A DNA stretch of 19,694 nt, taken from assembly GCA_966250375.1 (NCBI GenBank), contig CBINHE010000076.1:1-19694 (forward strand), in the 5' to 3' direction. The position numbers and the translations under genes were made by a program. The DNA comes from CAMLDH01 sp966250375 (GTDB lineage: Bacteria; Pseudomonadota; Gammaproteobacteria; Burkholderiales; Burkholderiaceae_D). The notes below the pieces were generated by a model. The model worked only from the letters and a program-made list of their open reading frames with translations, made no database searches and had not been told where the DNA came from. This document shows, in pieces, positions 15,647 to 19,694 of the stretch. The number at the start of each line of letters is the position of its first letter. Position 1 is the stretch's first letter.

Positions 15647-15697
15647 TATGGGAGTCCAACAACATGTGTGTTATAGATTGGTTCAAATGCAGCATCC

Positions 15698-15726
15698 TTC
15701 AAGAGATGCGCAAATTATGGTCTAAT
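15698..15726 (+). promoter_or_regulatory. Candidate nadK promoter
   Basis: TTCAAG (15698-15703), a 17-bp spacer and TCTAAT (15721-15726) resemble a sigma-70 promoter. The nadK ATG begins 7 nt after the -10 box, so transcription from here would give a leaderless or nearly leaderless message. Confidence 0.35.
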
Positions 15727-15733
15727 CTGTTGC

Positions 15734-16651
15734 ATGTTTCCTACTACGCTACCCGCCGAGTCGCTCGTCTTTAAAACTGTTGCCATTGTCGGCAAATATC
15801 CGGCCGCCGGTATTGCACAGTCCTTGGCCGAAATTGCCGGTTTCTTGCAGGATACAGGCCATACTGTCGTATTCGAGGCCAATACCGCGCAACACGTTGA
15901 TCTGAAGGAGGCAGCCGCAATGACGACTGCTGAAATCGGGCAACACGCGGATGCCGCAATTGTGGTTGGCGGCGATGGCACGATGTTGGGCATTGCGCGC
16001 CAGCTCGCGCCGTATAAGGTGCCCTTGATCGGGATCAATCAGGGTCGGCTCGGCTTCATGACCGACATCCCGCTCGACCGCATGATGCCGCTGCTGGCGG
16101 ATATGCTGAGCGGCAAAGTGGAATCGGAGCAACGCAGTTTGCTGGAGGGTTCGGTGCTGCGGGAAGGGCAAACTATTTTTCATGCACTCGCATTCAACGA
16201 TGTCGTGGTGTCGCGCGGCGCCGGCGCCGGCATGGTTGAACTGCGGGTGGATGTCGATGGCCATTTCATGTACAACCAGCGTTCGGACGGTTTGATTGTC
16301 GCGACTCCGACCGGCTCGACCGCCTATGCGTTGTCGGCGGGCGGACCCGTTCTGCATCCGAGTCTGGGCGGCATGGTGTTGGTGCCGATTGCACCGCATG
16401 CCTTGTCGAATCGTCCAATTGTCGTGCCCGACTCGAGCGAGATCGTGATCGAAGTCATCAGCGGCCGCGACAGCAGCGTGAATTTCGACATGCAGTCGCT
16501 GGCTAGCTTGTTGCATCATGATCGCATCGTCATCAAGCGTTCCGCGCATGCCATTACCTTTTTGCATCCGAAAGGATGGAGTTACTACGATACCTTGCGC
16601 GAGAAGCTGCACTGGAATGAATACCCGTCGGTAGAGGGTCAGCTAAAATAA
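15734..16651 (+). CDS. nadK: NAD kinase
   Basis: NadK phosphorylates NAD to NADP in the cytosol. The protein has 305 residues. The catalytic GGDGTM (79-84, Asp81) is present, as are GINQGRLGF (100-108), NDVV (155-158) and the nucleotide-binding TPTGSTAYALSAGGP (191-205). The N-terminus is about 12 residues longer than the common MFKTV-type start, but no alternative start codon lies between. No Shine-Dalgarno sequence precedes the ATG, and a promoter match sits immediately upstream, so translation may be leaderless. Divergent from the HAD gene. Confidence 0.95.
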   Translation: MFPTTLPAESLVFKTVAIVGKYPAAGIAQSLAEIAGFLQDTGHTVVFEANTAQHVDLKEAAAMTTAEIGQHADAAIVVGGDGTMLGIARQLAPYKVPLIGINQGRLGFMTDIPLDRMMPLLADMLSGKVESEQRSLLEGSVLREGQTIFHALAFNDVVVSRGAGAGMVELRVDVDGHFMYNQRSDGLIVATPTGSTAYALSAGGPVLHPSLGGMVLVPIAPHALSNRPIVVPDSSEIVIEVISGRDSSVNFDMQSLASLLHHDRIVIKRSAHAITFLHPKGWSYYDTLREKLHWNEYPSVEGQLK

Positions 16652-16809
16652 GAATAGCTAACAAAATGCCTCTGGCGGCGTTCGCCTCCTTGCCGAACTA
16701 CTCGTATTGTCTGGGTTGACTTTTGCTCGAGACATTTTTTTAGCTGCTCTACATCCTGGTCATGCCGGTTCAATCCTGCATGGATGCATTTCAAACAAAC
16801 ACAATCCAC

Positions 16810-18459
16810 ATGCTGCGCACACTTTCCATTCGCGATTTTGTCATCGTCGATGCAATCGAACTTGAATTCGCCCCGGGTTTCACGGTATTTACCGGGGAAA
16901 CCGGCGCCGGGAAATCGATCCTGATCGATGCATTGGCGCTTGTATTGGGCGGGCGCGGCGATGCCAGCGTCGTACGCGAGGGGGCCGCCAAAACCGATAT
17001 CACTGCCGAATTTTCCACCAGCGATAACGCGGACGCATGGCTGACAAGCAATGAATTCAGTAACGAAGAAGGCGGCGTGCTGTTGCGTCGCGTGATCGAC
17101 AATGCGGGCCGTTCCAAAGCGTTTGTCAACGGCATTGCAGCTACGGCAACGCAATTGCGCGACTTGGGTGAAATGCTGGTCGATATTCATGGCCAACATG
17201 CGCATCAGTCCCTGTTGAAGGCCGATGCGCAGCGCGTATTGCTCGATAGTCAGGCCGGCTTACTGGACGATGCGAAAGCGGTTGCTACCGCGTATAAGGC
17301 ATGGCGCGCACTGGTCAGGCAGCGCGAGGAATTCGAGACCAACGCCAAAAATGTCTTGCTAGAACGCGAACGGCTGGAATGGCAAGTCAATGAATTGGAA
17401 AAGCTCGCGCCAAAATCGGGCGAATGGACTGATATCAGCAATGAACATAGCCGCCTGTCGCATGCCGCCACCCTGATCGAAGGCGCCCAGGAAGCACTCA
17501 CCGTGATTTCCGAATCGGACACCAGCCCGATGCTGTCCCAACTGTCCGCATTGACTCTGAAGCTTGGCAAACTGGCCGACATCGACGATGCATTGAAGCC
17601 AGTAATGGAAGCGCTGGAGCCGGCGCGCATTCAGTTGCAGGAGGCAGTGTCTTCGCTCAACAATTATCTGAGCCAGGTGGAGCTTGATCCGGCTCGTTTG
17701 CGCGAAGTGGAAACGCGGCTGGAGGCGATTCATTCGACCGCACGCAAATTCCGCGTAGCGCCCGACGATTTGCCGCAGGAATTTGAAACGCTCTCGGCGC
17801 AATTGCAGCAATTGGCCGATGCCAGCGATCTCGATGCGTTGCGCGCGCAGGAAGAAAAACTCAAAGCTGTCTATGTGGGGGCTGCACAAAAGCTGTCCAA
17901 GGCGCGCGCCAAGGCGGCCAAGACATTGAGCGAGGCAGTGACCGCAGCGATGCAGGAACTTAGCATGGTGGGCGGACGATTCGAGATCGTGCTGCGCCCG
18001 TGCGAGCCCGCCGCTTATGGTGTGGAACAGGTGGAATTCATGGTCGCGGCGCACGCCGGCACCGCGCCGCGCGCGTTGGCAAAAGTCGCGTCCGGCGGCG
18101 AACTGGCACGCATATCGCTGGCGATTTCCGTCATTACCTCGAGCGCAACCGCAACGCCGACCTTGATTTTCGATGAGGTCGATAGCGGCATTGGCGGCGG
18201 TGTCGCCGAAGTCGTCGGTCGCCTGTTGAAGCGCCTCGGGCAGGATCGCCAAGTGCTGTGCGTGACGCACTTGCCACAAGTCGCGAGCCAAGCCAATCAG
18301 CATTTTCAGGTCAGCAAGAAGAGTGACGGCGGCAAAACGGTGTCGCGCATCGATCTACTCGATGCCAAGACCCGTGTCGAAGAAATAGCGCGCATGCTGG
18401 GCGGCATCGAGATCACGGCAACCACCCGCAAACATGCGCGCGAGTTGCTGGCGCTGTGA
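16810..18459 (+). CDS. recN: DNA repair ATPase RecN
   Basis: RecN is an SMC-like ATPase used in recombinational repair of double-strand breaks. From the ATG at 16810 it has 549 residues, close to E. coli RecN. The Walker A GETGAGKS is at 29-36, the ABC signature SGGELARIS starts at 428, and Walker B LIFDEVDSGIGGG includes Asp455 and Glu456. The middle (about 150-390) is rich in Leu, Glu and Ala with coiled-coil character. The frame is open upstream to an ATG at 16762, but family members begin with MLRTLSIRDF-like sequence, so 16810 was chosen. A TTGACT (16716-16721) could be a -35 box, though no good -10 follows. No LexA box was seen. Confidence 0.95.
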   Translation: MLRTLSIRDFVIVDAIELEFAPGFTVFTGETGAGKSILIDALALVLGGRGDASVVREGAAKTDITAEFSTSDNADAWLTSNEFSNEEGGVLLRRVIDNAGRSKAFVNGIAATATQLRDLGEMLVDIHGQHAHQSLLKADAQRVLLDSQAGLLDDAKAVATAYKAWRALVRQREEFETNAKNVLLERERLEWQVNELEKLAPKSGEWTDISNEHSRLSHAATLIEGAQEALTVISESDTSPMLSQLSALTLKLGKLADIDDALKPVMEALEPARIQLQEAVSSLNNYLSQVELDPARLREVETRLEAIHSTARKFRVAPDDLPQEFETLSAQLQQLADASDLDALRAQEEKLKAVYVGAAQKLSKARAKAAKTLSEAVTAAMQELSMVGGRFEIVLRPCEPAAYGVEQVEFMVAAHAGTAPRALAKVASGGELARISLAISVITSSATATPTLIFDEVDSGIGGGVAEVVGRLLKRLGQDRQVLCVTHLPQVASQANQHFQVSKKSDGGKTVSRIDLLDAKTRVEEIARMLGGIEITATTRKHARELLAL

Positions 18460-18462
18460 GCT

Positions 18463-18493
18463 TTGCGCCGGGTGAGGTACTCGCGACTATAAT
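18463..18493 (+). promoter_or_regulatory. Candidate hemH promoter
   Basis: A perfect TATAAT (18488-18493) lies 30 nt before the hemH ATG, just after the recN stop codon. A weak -35 candidate, TTGCGC (18463-18468), is 19 bp upstream. This suggests hemH has its own promoter instead of relying only on readthrough from recN. Confidence 0.45.
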
Positions 18494-18523
18494 ATCTGCC
18501 CTTCCATCGAGCCGGATTACCTC

Positions 18524-19630
18524 ATGCCTTTTCGCAAAGCACCCTCATATCTCCACGGCAAGATCGCCAAAACGGCGGTAGTACTGGTTAATCTCGGCAC
18601 CCCCGATGCCCCCACCGCGTCCGCAGTACGGCCTTACCTCAAGCAATTCCTGTCCGACCCGCGCGTAGTCGAAATCCCGAAAGCGCTATGGTGGTTAATC
18701 CTGCGCGGCGTAATTCTTCCATTTCGTTCTGGTAAATCCGCGAAAAAATACGCATCAATTTGGACTAAGGAGGGTTCACCTCTGAAAGTCCATACCGAAA
18801 AGCAGGCGGTTTTATTGCGCGGCTACCTCGGCGAGCGTGGGCATGATGTGCAGGTTGCCTATGCAATGCGCTATGGCAATCCGGCGCTGCCGCAAGTGTT
18901 GCAAAAATTAAAGACAGATGGTTGCGACCGCATTCTGATTTTGCCCGCTTATCCGCAGTATTCCGGCACTACCACTGCGTCGATTTTCGATGCGATATTT
19001 CATCACTATGCGAGCGAACGCAACGTGCCGGAGCTACGCTTCATCAAGCATTATCACGACCATGACGGTTATTTGCTGGCACTGAAGAAATCTGTGTTGG
19101 CGTACTGGGATATGAACGGCAGGCCGGACAAGCTGGTGATGAGTTTTCATGGCGTGCCGAAACGAACCTTGTTGTTGGGCGACCCCTATTTCTGCGAATG
19201 CCAAAAGACTGCGCGTTTGCTGGCCGTGCAATTGGGATTGAAGGAAGACCAGTACCTGGTAACGTTCCAGTCGCGTTTCGGTAAAGCGGAATGGTTGCAA
19301 CCTTATACTGCGCCAACGCTTGCAAAGCTGGCGAAAGAGGGCATCAAGCGGGTCGATGTGATGTGCCCCGGGTTTATCAGCGATTGTCTCGAGACGCTGG
19401 AAGAAATTGCAATGGAAGCCCGGCGCGAATTCCTGACCGCCGGCGGTCAGGAATTCCACTACATTCCTTGTTTGAACGAGGCGCCGACCTGGATGGCGGC
19501 TTTTGCGGAAATTGACGAGCAGCACATGATCGGCTGGCCCACGATCATGACACCCGCCATGCGCGAAGAGCAAAAAACGGCAGCGGAAGTGGCGCGGATA
19601 CAGGCCAAGCGCTTGGGCGCGGAACGATAG
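18524..19630 (+). CDS. hemH: Ferrochelatase
   Basis: HemH inserts Fe(II) into protoporphyrin IX to make protoheme. The 368-residue protein shows VLVNLGTPDAP (20-30), PAYPQYSGTTTAS (141-153), the metal/porphyrin-site His209 in MSFHGVPKR, and CPGFISDCLETLEEI (281-295) with the conserved Glu290. Family length and motifs are normal. It starts 64 nt after recN behind a perfect -10 box. A perfect 30-bp DNA palindrome lies within the coding sequence (19427-19456) and encodes EFLTAGGQEF, a segment conserved in position in ferrochelatases. The preceding enzyme of the pathway, HemJ, is encoded at 4205-4627. Confidence 0.96.
   Translation: MPFRKAPSYLHGKIAKTAVVLVNLGTPDAPTASAVRPYLKQFLSDPRVVEIPKALWWLILRGVILPFRSGKSAKKYASIWTKEGSPLKVHTEKQAVLLRGYLGERGHDVQVAYAMRYGNPALPQVLQKLKTDGCDRILILPAYPQYSGTTTASIFDAIFHHYASERNVPELRFIKHYHDHDGYLLALKKSVLAYWDMNGRPDKLVMSFHGVPKRTLLLGDPYFCECQKTARLLAVQLGLKEDQYLVTFQSRFGKAEWLQPYTAPTLAKLAKEGIKRVDVMCPGFISDCLETLEEIAMEARREFLTAGGQEFHYIPCLNEAPTWMAAFAEIDEQHMIGWPTIMTPAMREEQKTAAEVARIQAKRLGAER
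19427..19456. repeat. Perfect 30-bp palindrome within hemH
   Basis: GAATTCCTGACCGCC is followed directly by its exact reverse complement, giving a 30-bp palindrome with no spacer and EcoRI-type sites (GAATTC) at both ends. In mRNA it could form a strong hairpin about 175 nt before the stop codon. The encoded peptide fits the protein family, so it is not an obvious insertion. Confidence 0.85.
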
Positions 19631-19694
19631 ACGTCCTCGGCAGGGCAATCGCATGAAGCCTCAGCTCGGCAGCCCAAGTAACTTGCTCAGGTAA

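Noticed and set aside
16652..16809. Promoter or terminator between nadK and recN
   Set aside because: TTGACT lacks a matching -10 box at normal spacing, and the T-run at 16734-16740 has no stable hairpin before it.
16639..17205. A 188-codon minus-strand frame opposite the start of recN
   Set aside because: It lies opposite the conserved RecN ATP-binding region, has no recognisable domain, and mirrors recN codon structure.
19661..19693. Minus-strand tail reading YLSKLLGLPS then stop, possibly the end of a gene beyond the window
   Set aside because: Only ten codons are visible; composition alone cannot show it is coding. A plus-strand 13-codon frame in the same tail is no better supported.

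Overview
The window reads as core chromosome of a betaproteobacterium, most likely Burkholderiales and probably Oxalobacteraceae (Herminiimonas/Janthinobacterium-like). This is inferred from gene order (leuS-lptE-holA-proA; bamE divergent from fur; hrcA near nadK-recN-hemH) and protein character, not from a search. No rRNA, tRNA, CRISPR array, phage gene or transposase was seen.

Layout. Positions 1-3580 hold two single minus-strand genes, gabD and an rlmL-type methyltransferase, set among three long inverted-repeat elements, called E1, E2 and E3 here. From 3581 to 10244 lies a minus-strand run, read leuS, lptE, holA, proA, hemJ and a DsbA/HCCA-isomerase-like gene, with a perfect -10 box just upstream of leuS. 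A second minus-strand run, 10298-13221, reads bamE, dapB, exbB, exbD and a barstar-like gene; the last two share one base (TAATG). fur is divergent from bamE and convergent with hrcA. hrcA and a HAD phosphatase are on the minus strand. nadK, recN and hemH are on the plus strand. The last 64 bases hold no gene I can identify.

How the genes fit together. Envelope functions cluster: LptE (LPS export), BamE (outer-membrane protein assembly), ExbB/ExbD (proton-driven energising of TonB-dependent transport) and DapB (lysine and diaminopimelate for peptidoglycan). HemJ and HemH, at opposite ends of the window, catalyse the last two steps of protoheme synthesis. Fur would link iron status to these functions, but I found no convincing Fur box.

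The most unusual content is non-coding. E1 (51-294) and E2 (3348-3578) are homologous elements in opposite orientation. They share short, nearly invariant linkers, while the hairpins between the linkers and the long closing stems differ in sequence yet keep pairing. That is the pattern expected from selection on a folded RNA or single-stranded DNA. Each element touches or nearly touches the stop codon of a minus-strand gene, and each has a small hairpin at its other side. E3 (1854-1976) is a separate 123-nt long hairpin. hemH also contains a perfect 30-bp palindrome within its coding sequence.
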